The notes: generated from the letters alone by a model not told the origin. 64,000 bases of DNA from Globodera rostochiensis (GCA_018350325.1 JAEVLN010000023.1:807001-871000), one strand, 5' to 3'. Counted from the stretch's first letter, positions 25,054 through 37,230 are shown. Program-made: numbers and translations.

Positions 25054-25797
25054 TACGATGAGAGAAGTTGGTAATTTCGCTTTCAAATTTACTTTCGAAT
25101 TCATAATACCGAAAAACCTATTTTTGGGGGGAAAAATGGCTCCGGGACCGCCGGAAATCCGGGTGAAAAAATTTTTTCATTGAGCAAAACTAAGCGTTTG
25201 GAAGGTTTCAAAAATCGAAAAAAATTCACTGTGTGGGGTTATAGTGTCTAACCATATTCTGTCTGCCGCATGGTTATTTATTTGAATTAGTGGTAAAATG
25301 GCATCATTTTGGCGCATCGTTCTTTTTTCCCTGCTGCTGGAGTGCCCATAGTCTGCAGTCGTTATTGATTTAAGAAATCATTTTGATTAGGTTCGCTCAA
25401 AGCGACAGCCCTTTGAGGTATTGATTTTTGCAGTTTTTTGTTGTTTATGTTTCAAAATTTTTTGTTGTTGTCATTGCAATTTTTTTTTTGCTGTTTATGT
25501 TTTCAAAATTTTGTTCACAAAAAAAAAAAGGTTTTTACTGAAAAAAACGACAAGAAAATGATTTTACAAAAAACAATAAAAATGTCAAAAAATGGTTTTA
25601 ACATAAAAAACAACAAAAATGATGTTTTTTCGAACAAAAATGCGCACTTTCAGAGACTTGAACAGCCAGTCGTTGGCCGTCCTGACCGAGGACAAGTGGC
25701 AAAAGAAAAAAAATTTTTTTGTGAAAAAAATTTTTTTTTGTTTTTTTTTTTGTAGAAATAACCCTAGAAAATTTTTTTTTTTAATTTTGTTAACTAC

Positions 25798-26059
25798 TTT
25801 GTCAGATTGTGTGCCGCGCGGACTGTCAACCGCCGAATTCCACCGATTATATGCGCATGAAAATTGCACAAATCCAATGCGTCACCCAGCCCAAGAAGAT
25901 GGTCAAGCAGATGAGTGCGCGGTCGTCAAGTTCAAGCCGGTCAACGCACACCAGGAGCATCAGGCATTGGCGTGGGGGGGGAAGGATATACCAAAATTTG
26001 ATGGGAACAATTTTAAATTTAGCCGTCCAAATTTTGGTATCTTTATGAATTCATTGTAA
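25798..26059 (+). other. GC-richer exon-like island, unassigned (E1; copies in E2, E3)
   Basis: After TTTGTCAG the base composition becomes exon-like. Two overlapping frames stay open: one reads STAEFHRLYAHENC and later VVKFKPVNAHQEHQALAWGG; the other NSTDYMRMKIAQIQCVTQPK. I recognise neither. The same island is present unchanged in E2 (from 29,727) and E3 (from 34,430). It may be another piece of captured host coding DNA; the real frame cannot be told by eye. Confidence 0.25.
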
Positions 26060-26718
26060 CATTTCACTATCTTTATTTCCCAATTTTTAATCAATGTTTT
26101 GCCAACTTCGTCGAATGCCACCTGATGTTCTCACTGGTCCCTGAAGTGTATGGCGAAATTAACGGTGCCAGAAAACCGGTAAAAAACTACTTTTTTTGCG
26201 ATATTTATAAATTAACATTTTCAACATGAACGAAACCGGTCGCAAAAAATGTGGTATTTTTTCGGGTGATTAAATGGGTCGGTCTTGCGGTTCGATGGGA
26301 CATTTTTTTTAAATTCATGTTTTTTTTGGGTAAAATATACGTAGAACACAAACCCTCGGATTTTGACAACGTAAACCATGTTTTTTATTTTTTGTTTAAA
26401 ATTGGGGAGATTTGTTTGACTAAATTTCCAATTTTTGATGGTTTTGCTCTCCGACAAAATCCAACTGCTGAGGTTGGCATTTTGTTAAGCAATTTTTTCG
26501 AAAGTCAATATTTCTGGCACATTGGAAAAATGCGATTTAGAGGTGACTTTTGTCGAAAAGTTGGGGTGCTGGCGTGTGGCGTGTTACATAGTCGCTAATC
26601 GATATCCATTTTTCGATTTTTTTTTTCTGTGTTTTTGTCTCTGAAAGTGTTAGAACCCCCCGCTTTAATTTAATTATTCCATTTGTCTGAACAAAAACAA
26701 ATAAAATTTCAAATATTT

Positions 26719-26989
26719 GAATTGAAGGACATGAAACAGTACAGAGAGGAATTGAAGGACATGAAGCAGTACAAAGAGGAATTGAAGGACATGAAGCAGT
26801 ACCAAGAGGAATTGAAGGACATGAAGCAGTACAAAGAGGAATTGAAGGACATGAAGCAGTACAAAGAGGAATTGAAGGACATGAAGCAGTACAAAGAGGA
26901 ATTGAAGGAAATGAAGCAGTACAAAGAGGAATTGAAGGACATGAAGCAGTACAAAGAGGAATTGAAGGACATGAAGCAGTACAAAGAGG
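26719..26989 (+). repeat. 30-bp minisatellite, 9 units (E1)
   Basis: The unit GAATTGAAGGACATGAAGCA + GTACAAAGAG is repeated about nine times with few changes. The period is a multiple of three, so one plus frame reads ELKDMKQYKE repeatedly, a strongly charged heptad-like coiled-coil pattern preceded by FQIF. In E1 the array breaks off into unrelated sequence (CGGTTGCAAATTG...), whereas in E2 and E3 the frame continues into a plausible C-terminus. Confidence 0.85.
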
Positions 26990-27087
26990 AACGGTTGCAA
27001 ATTGCCCTCCTCGCATCCCAAACCGTTGTACCTTGCTTCACCCCCAACTGCACACCCCGAACCCCGACCTAGGTAGCGAAGCTCGAT

Positions 27088-27141
27088 AAGCGCGTTAGCG
27101 CTTTACCAGCACATAAATAGCATTGTACATCACTCCACTAG
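27088..27141 (+). other. 3' terminal hairpin and CTAG end of E1
   Basis: The perfect 6-bp hairpin AAGCGC-GTTA-GCGCTT (27,088-27,103) is followed by 34 bases and then CTAG (27,138-27,141). The same hairpin and tail recur at 44,089-44,143, and a variant at 47,606-47,672. Hairpin plus CTRR is the hallmark of a Helitron 3' end, though here the spacing is longer than the usual 10-12 nt. Confidence 0.65.
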
Positions 27142-27774
27142 TTACATATATGTTAGAATGAACTTGAGTTTCGTGCCGAAAAAGAAAATCTCTCTTCCGG
27201 GAATCGGGAGCTCCTTGAAAGTTGTGGATTGTTTAAGCAACTTTTTGAGGCGCATCTAAAATAAATAGTTTCAACTCAGTACGGTGGACAAGTGAGTCCC
27301 AGGGGCCGAGTTGCGGGTCACTTTGGTAGTTGCACAAAGGGAAATTCTTTTCTTTTTGCCCCAATCGCTTAACACCCGGTGGGAGGATGTTAAGTTGGAA
27401 TGTGCTCTACAACTTTGCTGTTGATCATTTTTTGATCAGAGCAAAAGCCTGGTCTGGAAAAATCTACGAAAATTGCTGGGTCGAAATTTCGAAAATCGTT
27501 TTTTGTCCCTAACTTTTTTTGTTTTGCCCGTGTTGGTTTGCGATGTTTTGTGATATTGTAGAGTTTTTCAAACTGCGTCGAATGTTGTTTAGTTGGTGCG
27601 AAAATTTTTTGAAATTTTCAAGCTAGGCCCCCTAGAAGGTTTTTCGGTTTTTTGTCATTAACTTTTTTTTGGCTGGATTTCAGGCGAAATAAAGATCGCT
27701 TTCAACACCCAACTTTTCAAGACCTATCGATTGGTGTTTATTTCGCCTGAAAATTCCAAAAAGTGCTTTTTGCC

Positions 27775-27850
27775 AGCCAAGTGCATCGGTGGCGGAATGG
27801 TTAGTGGTGTGGGTGTGGGGGGTCGGGTGGGGGTTCGAATCCGCTTGGCT
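27775..27850 (+). promoter_or_regulatory. tRNA-like segment with boxes A and B (E2)
   Basis: This is identical to the segment in E1: 7-bp outer arms, TGGCGGAATGG and GGTTCGAATCC at tRNA-like spacing. Confidence 0.55.
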
Positions 27851-30611
27851 TAAATCATTTTTTACCACTTTCTGTGCATATGTATGATGCTGGAAATAAT
27901 TTCTAAAATCATTTTTAATTATTCCCGAGTTTTTAAAAATATTTTTAGGGGGTATTTGGAAATTTTTTGAAATTTCATTTTTTCGGTCACCAAAATTGGG
28001 GAAATGTTATGAAAATTCATAACTTTTTTTGTTGAAGATCATTCGCAATGAATTTGGTCTCATAAAATGCAGAAAAATAAGCACTATTTTATTAGTATTT
28101 TAGTTTTACGAATGGTTGAAAATCCAAAAGGTTATGGTCAATTTTTCGAAAAAAATAAATTTTTTAGAAAAAAATTCATAAAAATTTTCTGAATAGAGAT
28201 TTTCAAAAAGTCATTCATTAGATAAATAGCTTATTTTTTTCTCTATTAGAAAATATTTTAGTTGGATTTAAAGCATTGAGATGGAATGGAGTTAAGATCG
28301 AAAAAGTGAAAATGGATGAGCAAACCAAAGGGGTCCCCCTTTTGGAATCTGATCAAAATAATTTTTATTCCAAATTTCATTGAAATGAATTTATTTTCTC
28401 TTTTAATGATTAGGGGAGTATTTTAAAGAATTAAAATGACTAAATTTTTGTGAAATTCAAAAATTTTAAAAATTTTCATTTTTTTACAAAAAAATTCGAA
28501 ACAATTTACCGAAAAAAGGACACCAAACCAAATTAATTTCTTGAACATTTTATTTTCTTTTATTGAAATGAATTTATTTTGTCTATTAATGATGCGGGAA
28601 GTATTTTAAAGAATTAAAATCACTATTTCCGATTTTTTAAAAATTTTTTTGTGAGAAATTTTTTGAAATTTCAATACCAATTTTTTGAAAAGAGATTTTC
28701 AAAAACTAATTAAGTACATAAATAGCCACATATTTTTCAACCCCCCCCCATTTTGTAAATTTATTTGAAGGTTCTTTCAAATGCAAAATTAAATGCCAAT
28801 ATATATTTCCAATTTTTAAGCCATTGTCGTCCCACACTTGGAGCAGCAGAAACAGTCAAATGCCAACAAATTCGCCGATTTGGAGGAGCAGAAACAGTCG
28901 AATGCCAACAACAGAAGAATGACAAACAGGAGAAGTATCAGAAAGAACAGCAGTTGAACATCGTTGACTTCAGCAAACTGTAGTACGATGAGAGAAGTTG
29001 GTAATTTCGCTTTCAAATTTACTTTCGAATTCATAATACCGAAAAACCTATTTTTGGGGGGAAAAATGGCTCCGGGACCGCCGGAAATCCGGGTGAAAAA
29101 ATTTTTTCATTGAGCAAAACTAAGCGTTTGGAAGGTTTCAAAAATCGAAAAAAATTCACTGTGTGGGGTTATAGTGTCTAACCATATTCTGTCTGCCGCA
29201 TGGTTATTTATTTGAATTAGTGGTAAAATGGCATCATTTTGGCGCATCGTTCTTTTTTCCCTGCTGCTGGAGTGCCCATAGTCTGCAGTCGTTATTGATT
29301 TAAGAAATCATTTTGATTAGGTTCGCTCAAAGCGACAGCCCTTTGAGGTATTGATTTTTGCAGTTTTTTGTTGTTTATGTTTCAAAATTTTTTGTTGTTG
29401 TCATTGCAATTTTTTTTTTGCTGTTTATGTTTTCAAAATTTTGTTCACAAAAAAAAAAGGTTTTTACTGAAAAAAACGACAAGAAAATGATTTTACAAAA
29501 AACAATAAAAATGTCAAAAAATGGTTTTAACATAAAAAACAACAAAAATGATGTTTTTTCGAACAAAAATGCGCACTTTCAGAGACTTGAACAGCCAGTC
29601 GTTGGCCGTCCTGACCGAGGACAAGTGGCAAAAGAAAAAAAATTTTTTTGTGAAAAAAATTTTTTTTTGTTTTTTTTTTTGTAGAAATAACCCTAGAAAA
29701 TTTTTTTTTTTAATTTTGTTAACTACTTTGTCAGATTGTGTGCCGCGCGGACTGTCAACCGCCGAATTCCACCGATTATATGCGCATGAAAATTGCACAA
29801 ATCCAATGCGTCACCCAGCCCAAGAAGATGGTCAAGCAGATGAGTGCGCGGTCGTCAAGTTCAAGCCGGTCAACGCACACCAGGAGCATCAGGCATTGGC
29901 GTGGGGGGGGAAGGATATACCAAAATTTGATGGGAACAATTTTAAATTTAGCCGTCCAAATTTTGGTATCTTTATGAATTCATTGTAACATTTCACTATC
30001 TTTATTTCCCAATTTTTAATCAATGTTTTGCCAACTTCGTCGAATGCCACCTGATGTTCTCACTGGTCCCTGAAGTGTATGGCGAAATTAACGGTGCCAG
30101 AAAACCGGTAAAAAACTACTTTTTTTGCGATATTTATAAATTAACATTTTCAACATGAACGAAACCGGTCGCAAAAAATGTGGTATTTTTTCGGGTGATT
30201 AAATGGGTCGGTCTTGCGGTTCGATGGGACATTTTTTTTAAATTCATGTTTTTTTTGGGTAAAATATACGTAGAACACAAACCCTCGGATTTTGACAACG
30301 TAAACCATGTTTTTTATTTTTTGTTTAAAATTGGGGAGATTTGTTTGACTAAATTTCCAATTTTTGATGGTTTTGCTCTCCGACAAAATCCAACTGCTGA
30401 GGTTGGCATTTTGTTAAGCAATTTTTTCGAAAGTCAATATTTCTGGCACATTGGAAAAATGCGATTTAGAGGTGACTTTTGTCGAAAAGTTGGGGTGCTG
30501 GCGTGTGGCGTGTTACATAGTCGCTAATCGATATCCATTTTTCGATTTTTTTTTTCTGTGTTTTTGTCTCTGAAAGTGTTAGAACCCCCCGCTTTAATTT
30601 AATTATTCCAT

Positions 30612-31004
30612 TTGTCTGAACAAAAACAAATAAAATTTCAAATATTTGAATTGAAGGACATGAAACAGTACAGAGAGGAATTGAAGGACATGAAGCAGTA
30701 CAAAGAGGAATTGAAGGACATGAAGCAGTACCAAGAGGAATTGAAGGACATGAAGCAGTACAAAGAGGAATTGAAGGACATGAAGCAGTACAAAGAGGAA
30801 TTGAAGGACATGAAGCAGTACAAAGAGGAATTGAAGGAAATGAAGCAGTACCAAGAGGAATTGAAGGACATGAAGCAGTACAAAGAGGAATTGAAGGACA
30901 TGAAGCAGTACAAAGAGGAATTGAAGGCCCTGAAGCAGTACAAAAAAGAATTCGACATTAAGCAGTACAAGGAGGAATTTAAGGTAAAATTTGAACCGAT
31001 TTAA
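30612..31004 (+). CDS. Coiled-coil repeat ORF, 130 aa (E2)
   Basis: The frame begins MSEQKQIKFQIF (first codon TTG-like context, no strong start), then about ten ELKDMKQYKE units, and ends ALKQYKKEFDIKQYKEEF, KVKFEPI and a stop. The non-repeat C-terminus with degenerating units looks like the genuine end of a coiled-coil protein. Similar charged coiled-coil exons occur in E5, so these elements appear to have picked up pieces of one or more coiled-coil genes. The array is also open in minus-strand frames because its period is a multiple of three, so openness alone proves nothing. Expression is unproven and there is no family match. Confidence 0.3.
   Translation: MSEQKQIKFQIFELKDMKQYREELKDMKQYKEELKDMKQYQEELKDMKQYKEELKDMKQYKEELKDMKQYKEELKEMKQYQEELKDMKQYKEELKDMKQYKEELKALKQYKKEFDIKQYKEEFKVKFEPI
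30648..30950 (+). repeat. 30-bp minisatellite, about 10 units (E2)
   Basis: The unit is the same as in E1 (ELKDMKQYKE in the plus frame), with the Q variant (CCAAGAG) in units 3 and 7 and a final degenerate unit. E3 carries an identical array. Confidence 0.85.
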
Positions 31005-31403
31005 GCAGAAGAATTTAGGCTATCGTTAAGCTAAAGCTTTTGATTCAAAAATCTTTAAAAATAATATTTTTTTAACATGTCTCGTCATAATTTTTTATGA
31101 TTTGTAACTTTCAAAGCTTTTGTTTAACTATAGCTTTATCTCTTTGAAAGACCGATCAGTGATACTGACCATGATCAGATGCATTCATAATTAGAGACCT
31201 GCTTTTTTACCATTTGACCGCAATTATTTCTGCGCTTTCTTTCAAAAATTCAAAGTTAAACACCAAAAAATGTAATGATAATAATAAAGCAGGGCCTAAT
31301 ATTAATTTCATGTGTTATTCATTTTCCCAACATCCTAGATGACAGCCCAGAATCTGGGTCGATAGGTGAGGGATTTGTAGTTATGTAAACAAAGAGATTT
31401 AAA
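31005..31403. other. E2 segment between coiled-coil ORF and 43-bp array
   Basis: This is AT-rich, apparently non-coding sequence with no frame of interest. It is repeated in E3 at 35,708-36,106. A TGATCAGTGATACTGACCATGATCA-like near-palindrome lies around 31,156-31,178. Confidence 0.5.
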
Positions 31404-31896
31404 ATGGTTCGCGGACTGGCCCAGCGTGGCATGTGTCGCACCATAAATGGTTCGCGGACTGGCCCTTCGGGGCATGTGTCGCACCATAAATGGTTCGCGG
31501 ACTGGCCCTTCGGGGTATGTGTCGCACCATAAATGGTTCGCGGACTGGCCCTTCGGGGCATGTGTCGCACCATAAATGGTTCGCGGACTGGCCCTTCGGG
31601 GCATGTGTCGCACCATAAATGGTTCGCGGACTGGCCCTTCGGGGCATGTGTCGCACCATAAATGGTTCGCGGACTGGCCCTTCGGGGCATGTGTCGCACC
31701 ATAAATGGTTCGCGGACTGGCCCTTCGGGGCATGTGTCGCACCATAAATGGTTCGCGGACTGGCCCTTCGGGGCATGTGTCGCACCATAAATGGTTCGCG
31801 GACTGGCCCTTCGGGGCATGTGTCGCACCATAAATGGTTCGCGGACTGGCCCTTCGTGGCATGTGTCGCACCATAAATGGTTCGCGGACTGGCCCT
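31404..31896 (+). repeat. 43-bp UUCG-hairpin minisatellite, 11-12 copies (E2)
   Basis: The unit is GGTTCGCGGACTGGCCCTTC plus GGGGCATGTGTCGCACCATAAAT. Each copy contains GCCC-TTCG-GGGC, a perfect 4-bp stem closed by the exceptionally stable C(UUCG)G tetraloop, followed by GTG-TCG-CAC, a second small hairpin. Copies differ at only a few sites; the first has AGCG in place of TTCG. The array ends abruptly after GGACTGGCCC in copy 12, joined to TCTTCCGGG of E3. Long minus-strand open frames over it are a by-product of the repeat. Confidence 0.9.
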
Positions 31897-32477
31897 CTTC
31901 CGGGAATCGGGAGCTCCTTGAAAGTTGTGGATTGTTTAAGCAACTTTTTGAGGCGCATCTAAAATAAATAGTTTCAACTCAGTACGGTGGACAAGTGAGT
32001 CCCAGGGGCCGAGTTGCGGGTCACTTTGGTAGTTGCACAAAGGGAAATTCTTTTCTTTTTGCCCCAATCGCTTAACACCCGGTGGGAGGATGTTAAGTTG
32101 GAATGTGCTCTACAACTTTGCTGTTGATCATTTTTTGATCAGAGCAAAAGCCTGGTCTGGAAAAATCTACGAAAATTGCTGGGTCGAAATTTCGAAAATC
32201 GTTTTTTGTCCCTAACTTTTTTTGTTTTGCCCGTGTTGGTTTGCGATGTTTTGTGATATTGTAGAGTTTTTCAAACTGCGTCGAATGTTGTTTAGTTGGT
32301 GCGAAAATTTTTTGAAATTTTCAAGCTAGGCCCCCTAGAAGGTTTTTCGGTTTTTTGTCATTAACTTTTTTTTGGCTGGATTTCAGGCGAAATAAAGATC
32401 GCTTTCAACACCCAACTTTTCAAGACCTATCGATTGGTGTTTATTTCGCCTGAAAATTCCAAAAAGTGCTTTTTGCC

Positions 32478-32553
32478 AGCCAAGTGCATCGGTGGCGGAA
32501 TGGTTAGTGGTGTGGGTGTGGGGGGTCGGGTGGGGGTTCGAATCCGCTTGGCT
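32478..32553 (+). promoter_or_regulatory. tRNA-like segment with boxes A and B (E3)
   Basis: This is identical to the E1 and E2 copies. Confidence 0.55.
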
Positions 32554-35314
32554 TAAATCATTTTTTACCACTTTCTGTGCATATGTATGATGCTGGAAAT
32601 AATTTCTAAAATCATTTTTAATTATTCCCGAGTTTTTAAAAATATTTTTAGGGGGTATTTGGAAATTTTTTGAAATTTCATTTTTTCGGTCACCAAAATT
32701 GGGGAAATGTTATGAAAATTCATAACTTTTTTTGTTGAAGATCATTCGCAATGAATTTGGTCTCATAAAATGCAGAAAAATAAGCACTATTTTATTAGTA
32801 TTTTAGTTTTACGAATGGTTGAAAATCCAAAAGGTTATGGTCAATTTTTCGAAAAAAATAAATTTTTTAGAAAAAAATTCATAAAAATTTTCTGAATAGA
32901 GATTTTCAAAAAGTCATTCATTAGATAAATAGCTTATTTTTTTCTCTATTAGAAAATATTTTAGTTGGATTTAAAGCATTGAGATGGAATGGAGTTAAGA
33001 TCGAAAAAGTGAAAATGGATGAGCAAACCAAAGGGGTCCCCCTTTTGGAATCTGATCAAAATAATTTTTATTCCAAATTTCATTGAAATGAATTTATTTT
33101 CTCTTTTAATGATTAGGGGAGTATTTTAAAGAATTAAAATGACTAAATTTTTGTGAAATTCAAAAATTTTAAAAATTTTCATTTTTTTACAAAAAAATTC
33201 GAAACAATTTACCGAAAAAAGGACACCAAACCAAATTAATTTCTTGAACATTTTATTTTCTTTTATTGAAATGAATTTATTTTGTCTATTAATGATGCGG
33301 GAAGTATTTTAAAGAATTAAAATCACTATTTCCGATTTTTTAAAAATTTTTTTGTGAGAAATTTTTTGAAATTTCAATACCAATTTTTTGAAAAGAGATT
33401 TTCAAAAACTAATTAAGTACATAAATAGCCACATATTTTTCAACCCCCCCCCATTTTGTAAATTTATTTGAAGGTTCTTTCAAATGCAAAATTAAATGCC
33501 AATATATATTTCCAATTTTTAAGCCATTGTCGTCCCACACTTGGAGCAGCAGAAACAGTCAAATGCCAACAAATTCGCCGATTTGGAGGAGCAGAAACAG
33601 TCGAATGCCAACAACAGAAGAATGACAAACAGGAGAAGTATCAGAAAGAACAGCAGTTGAACATCGTTGACTTCAGCAAACTGTAGTACGATGAGAGAAG
33701 TTGGTAATTTCGCTTTCAAATTTACTTTCGAATTCATAATACCGAAAAACCTATTTTTGGGGGGAAAAATGGCTCCGGGACCGCCGGAAATCCGGGTGAA
33801 AAAATTTTTTCATTGAGCAAAACTAAGCGTTTGGAAGGTTTCAAAAATCGAAAAAAATTCACTGTGTGGGGTTATAGTGTCTAACCATATTCTGTCTGCC
33901 GCATGGTTATTTATTTGAATTAGTGGTAAAATGGCATCATTTTGGCGCATCGTTCTTTTTTCCCTGCTGCTGGAGTGCCCATAGTCTGCAGTCGTTATTG
34001 ATTTAAGAAATCATTTTGATTAGGTTCGCTCAAAGCGACAGCCCTTTGAGGTATTGATTTTTGCAGTTTTTTGTTGTTTATGTTTCAAAATTTTTTGTTG
34101 TTGTCATTGCAATTTTTTTTTTGCTGTTTATGTTTTCAAAATTTTGTTCACAAAAAAAAAAGGTTTTTACTGAAAAAAACGACAAGAAAATGATTTTACA
34201 AAAAACAATAAAAATGTCAAAAAATGGTTTTAACATAAAAAACAACAAAAATGATGTTTTTTCGAACAAAAATGCGCACTTTCAGAGACTTGAACAGCCA
34301 GTCGTTGGCCGTCCTGACCGAGGACAAGTGGCAAAAGAAAAAAAATTTTTTTGTGAAAAAAATTTTTTTTTGTTTTTTTTTTTGTAGAAATAACCCTAGA
34401 AAATTTTTTTTTTTAATTTTGTTAACTACTTTGTCAGATTGTGTGCCGCGCGGACTGTCAACCGCCGAATTCCACCGATTATATGCGCATGAAAATTGCA
34501 CAAATCCAATGCGTCACCCAGCCCAAGAAGATGGTCAAGCAGATGAGTGCGCGGTCGTCAAGTTCAAGCCGGTCAACGCACACCAGGAGCATCAGGCATT
34601 GGCGTGGGGGGGGAAGGATATACCAAAATTTGATGGGAACAATTTTAAATTTAGCCGTCCAAATTTTGGTATCTTTATGAATTCATTGTAACATTTCACT
34701 ATCTTTATTTCCCAATTTTTAATCAATGTTTTGCCAACTTCGTCGAATGCCACCTGATGTTCTCACTGGTCCCTGAAGTGTATGGCGAAATTAACGGTGC
34801 CAGAAAACCGGTAAAAAACTACTTTTTTTGCGATATTTATAAATTAACATTTTCAACATGAACGAAACCGGTCGCAAAAAATGTGGTATTTTTTCGGGTG
34901 ATTAAATGGGTCGGTCTTGCGGTTCGATGGGACATTTTTTTTAAATTCATGTTTTTTTTGGGTAAAATATACGTAGAACACAAACCCTCGGATTTTGACA
35001 ACGTAAACCATGTTTTTTATTTTTTGTTTAAAATTGGGGAGATTTGTTTGACTAAATTTCCAATTTTTGATGGTTTTGCTCTCCGACAAAATCCAACTGC
35101 TGAGGTTGGCATTTTGTTAAGCAATTTTTTCGAAAGTCAATATTTCTGGCACATTGGAAAAATGCGATTTAGAGGTGACTTTTGTCGAAAAGTTGGGGTG
35201 CTGGCGTGTGGCGTGTTACATAGTCGCTAATCGATATCCATTTTTCGATTTTTTTTTTCTGTGTTTTTGTCTCTGAAAGTGTTAGAACCCCCCGCTTTAA
35301 TTTAATTATTCCAT

Positions 35315-35707
35315 TTGTCTGAACAAAAACAAATAAAATTTCAAATATTTGAATTGAAGGACATGAAACAGTACAGAGAGGAATTGAAGGACATGAAGCA
35401 GTACAAAGAGGAATTGAAGGACATGAAGCAGTACCAAGAGGAATTGAAGGACATGAAGCAGTACAAAGAGGAATTGAAGGACATGAAGCAGTACAAAGAG
35501 GAATTGAAGGACATGAAGCAGTACAAAGAGGAATTGAAGGAAATGAAGCAGTACCAAGAGGAATTGAAGGACATGAAGCAGTACAAAGAGGAATTGAAGG
35601 ACATGAAGCAGTACAAAGAGGAATTGAAGGCCCTGAAGCAGTACAAAAAAGAATTCGACATTAAGCAGTACAAGGAGGAATTTAAGGTAAAATTTGAACC
35701 GATTTAA
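35315..35707 (+). CDS. Coiled-coil repeat ORF, 130 aa (E3)
   Basis: This is the exact counterpart of 30,612-31,004 in E2, with the same repeat number and the same C-terminus ending KFEPI. Since E2 and E3 are a recent tandem duplication, its identity says nothing about selection. It is probably captured coding DNA. Confidence 0.3.
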   Translation: MSEQKQIKFQIFELKDMKQYREELKDMKQYKEELKDMKQYQEELKDMKQYKEELKDMKQYKEELKDMKQYKEELKEMKQYQEELKDMKQYKEELKDMKQYKEELKALKQYKKEFDIKQYKEEFKVKFEPI

Positions 35708-36106
35708 GCAGAAGAATTTAGGCTATCGTTAAGCTAAAGCTTTTGATTCAAAAATCTTTAAAAATAATATTTTTTTAACATGTCTCGTCATAATTTTTTA
35801 TGATTTGTAACTTTCAAAGCTTTTGTTTAACTATAGCTTTATCTCTTTGAAAGACCGATCAGTGATACTGACCATGATCAGATGCATTCATAATTAGAGA
35901 CCTGCTTTTTTACCATTTGACCGCAATTATTTCTGCGCTTTCTTTCAAAAATTCAAAGTTAAACACCAAAAAATGTAATGATAATAATAAAGCAGGGCCT
36001 AATATTAATTTCATGTGTTATTCATTTTCCCAACATCCTAGATGACAGCCCAGAATCTGGGTCGATAGGTGAGGGATTTGTAGTTATGTAAACAAAGAGA
36101 TTTAAA

Positions 36107-36872
36107 ATGGTTCGCGGACTGGCCCAGCGTGGCATGTGTCGCACCATAAATGGTTCGCGGACTGGCCCTTCGGGGCATGTGTCGCACCATAAATGGTTCG
36201 CGGACTGGCCCTTCGGGGTATGTGTCGCACCATAAATGGTTCGCGGACTGGCCCTTCGGGGCATGTGTCGCACCATAAATGGTTCGCGGACTGGCCCTTC
36301 GGGGCATGTGTCGCACCATAAATGGTTCGCGGACTGGCCCTTCGGGGCATGTGTCGCACCATAAATGGTTCGCGGACTGGCCCTTCGGGGCATGTGTCGC
36401 ACCATAAATGGTTCGCGGACTGGCCCTTCGGGGCATGTGTCGCACCATAAATGGTTCGCGGACTGGCCCTTCGGGGCATGTGTCGCACCATAAATGGTTC
36501 GCGGACTGGCCCTTCGGGGCATGTGTCGCACCATAAATGGTTCGCGGACTGGCCCTTCGTGGCATGTGTCGCACCATAAATGGTTCGCGGACTGGCCCTT
36601 CGGGGCATGTGTCGCACCATAAATGGTTCGCGGACTGGCCCTTCGGGGCATGTGTCGCACCATAAATGGTTCGCGGACTGGCCCTTCGGGGCATGTGTCG
36701 CACATAAATGGTTCGCGGACTGGCCCTTCGGGGCATGTGTCGCACATAAATGGTTCGCGGACTGGCCCTTCGGGGCATGTGTCGCACCATAAATGGTTCG
36801 CGGACTGGCCCTTTGGGGCATGTGTCGCACCATAAATGGTTCGCGGACTAGCCCTTCGGGGCATGCTTCGCA
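36107..36872 (+). repeat. 43-bp UUCG-hairpin minisatellite, about 18 copies (E3)
   Basis: The first eleven copies match the E2 array variant for variant (AGCG in copy 1, GTATG in copy 3, TTCGTGG in copy 11), and a further six or seven follow. Two consecutive copies near 36,703-36,745 lack the CC of CACC (41 bp). The last copies decay (CTTTGGGG; CTAGCCC; ATGCTTCGCACA). Each intact copy carries GCCC-TTCG-GGGC and GTG-TCG-CAC. Confidence 0.9.
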
Positions 36873-36924
36873 CAAAATTTATAAATCTCTTTGTTATGCA
36901 ATACCTTGATTGCTCGTAGTTCCC

Positions 36925-37230
36925 CAACGGTACCTGCCAACATCCGGGGCGAAGCCTGGCTAGCACTTTGCACGGTTAGGTGGACTGGTGAGAGGTACCG
37001 TAGGATTTATGAGTAATCAAAAAGGGTATGCATTCGCTGACCTTCGGTAGGATTGTGGTCCCGGCCCAAAAAGGGTGCGGGACCAACCCCCTTCGGGAGT
37101 GTGGTCCCGTGCAGGGTGCGGGGACCTGCCTCTTCGGGGCTTTGTGGTCCCGATCAAAGACGCGAGATTGCCTTCGGGCAGGTTCAAGAAGAGTCTCAAG
37201 AAATGCCTTCTGCGCTCATTGAGCTTTAAA
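36925..37230 (+). promoter_or_regulatory. GC-rich hairpin leader upstream of the transposase
   Basis: This leader is rich in TTCG foldbacks: near-stems at 37,089 (CCC-TTCG-GGAG) and 37,127 (CCTC-TTCG-GGGC), and a perfect TGCC-TTCG-GGCA at 37,169. Each is followed by TGTGGTCCCG or a similar word. The left part (CAACATCCGGGGCGAAGCCT ... GAGAGGTACCGTAGGATTTA) recurs upstream of the truncated transposase in E5 (50,862 onward), as does the right part ending ACAGGACGTCTTCA. Conservation on both copies points to a transcribed leader or promoter region of the element. Confidence 0.5.

Larger units (their letters stand above)
23212..27141 (+). mobile_element. E1: non-autonomous Helitron/Helentron-like element
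   Basis: This 3,930-bp unit has recognisable ends and no transposase. It starts TTACATATATGTTAGAATG against unrelated AT-rich DNA. Two subterminal hairpins follow: CTTCCG-GGAAT-CGGGAG (23,264-23,280) and AAAGTTG-13 nt-CAACTTT (23,288-23,314). The 3' end has the hairpin AAGCGC-GTTA-GCGCTT and stops at CTAG (27,138-27,141), where the next element begins at once. Its last 75 bp match the 3' end of the transposase-bearing element at 44,143. Inside are a tRNA-like segment, long T/A-rich non-coding tracts, a poly-C run near 24,811, exon-like coiled-coil pieces and a 30-bp repeat array. Apart from a few substitutions and one homopolymer indel it equals E2 up to the end of the 30-bp array, so the copies are young. 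Confidence 0.7.
27142..31896 (+). mobile_element. E2: second element copy, lost its 3' end
   Basis: E2 starts with the same TTACATATATGTTAG end as E1, directly after E1's CTAG. It repeats the E1 interior nearly base for base (offset 3,930, then 3,929 after a homopolymer change), carries the 30-bp array with a complete-looking reading-frame end, then about 370 bp not found in E1, then 12 copies of a 43-bp repeat. The twelfth copy is cut inside its hairpin, where E3 starts. E2 therefore has no 3' hairpin or CTAG of its own. Confidence 0.7.

Noticed and set aside
36022..36966. 314-codon and similar minus-strand frames over the 43-bp arrays
   Set aside because: The unit is not a multiple of three, but all three phases happen to lack stops, so the frame cycles through three peptides. 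Hairpin conservation explains the sequence better than coding.
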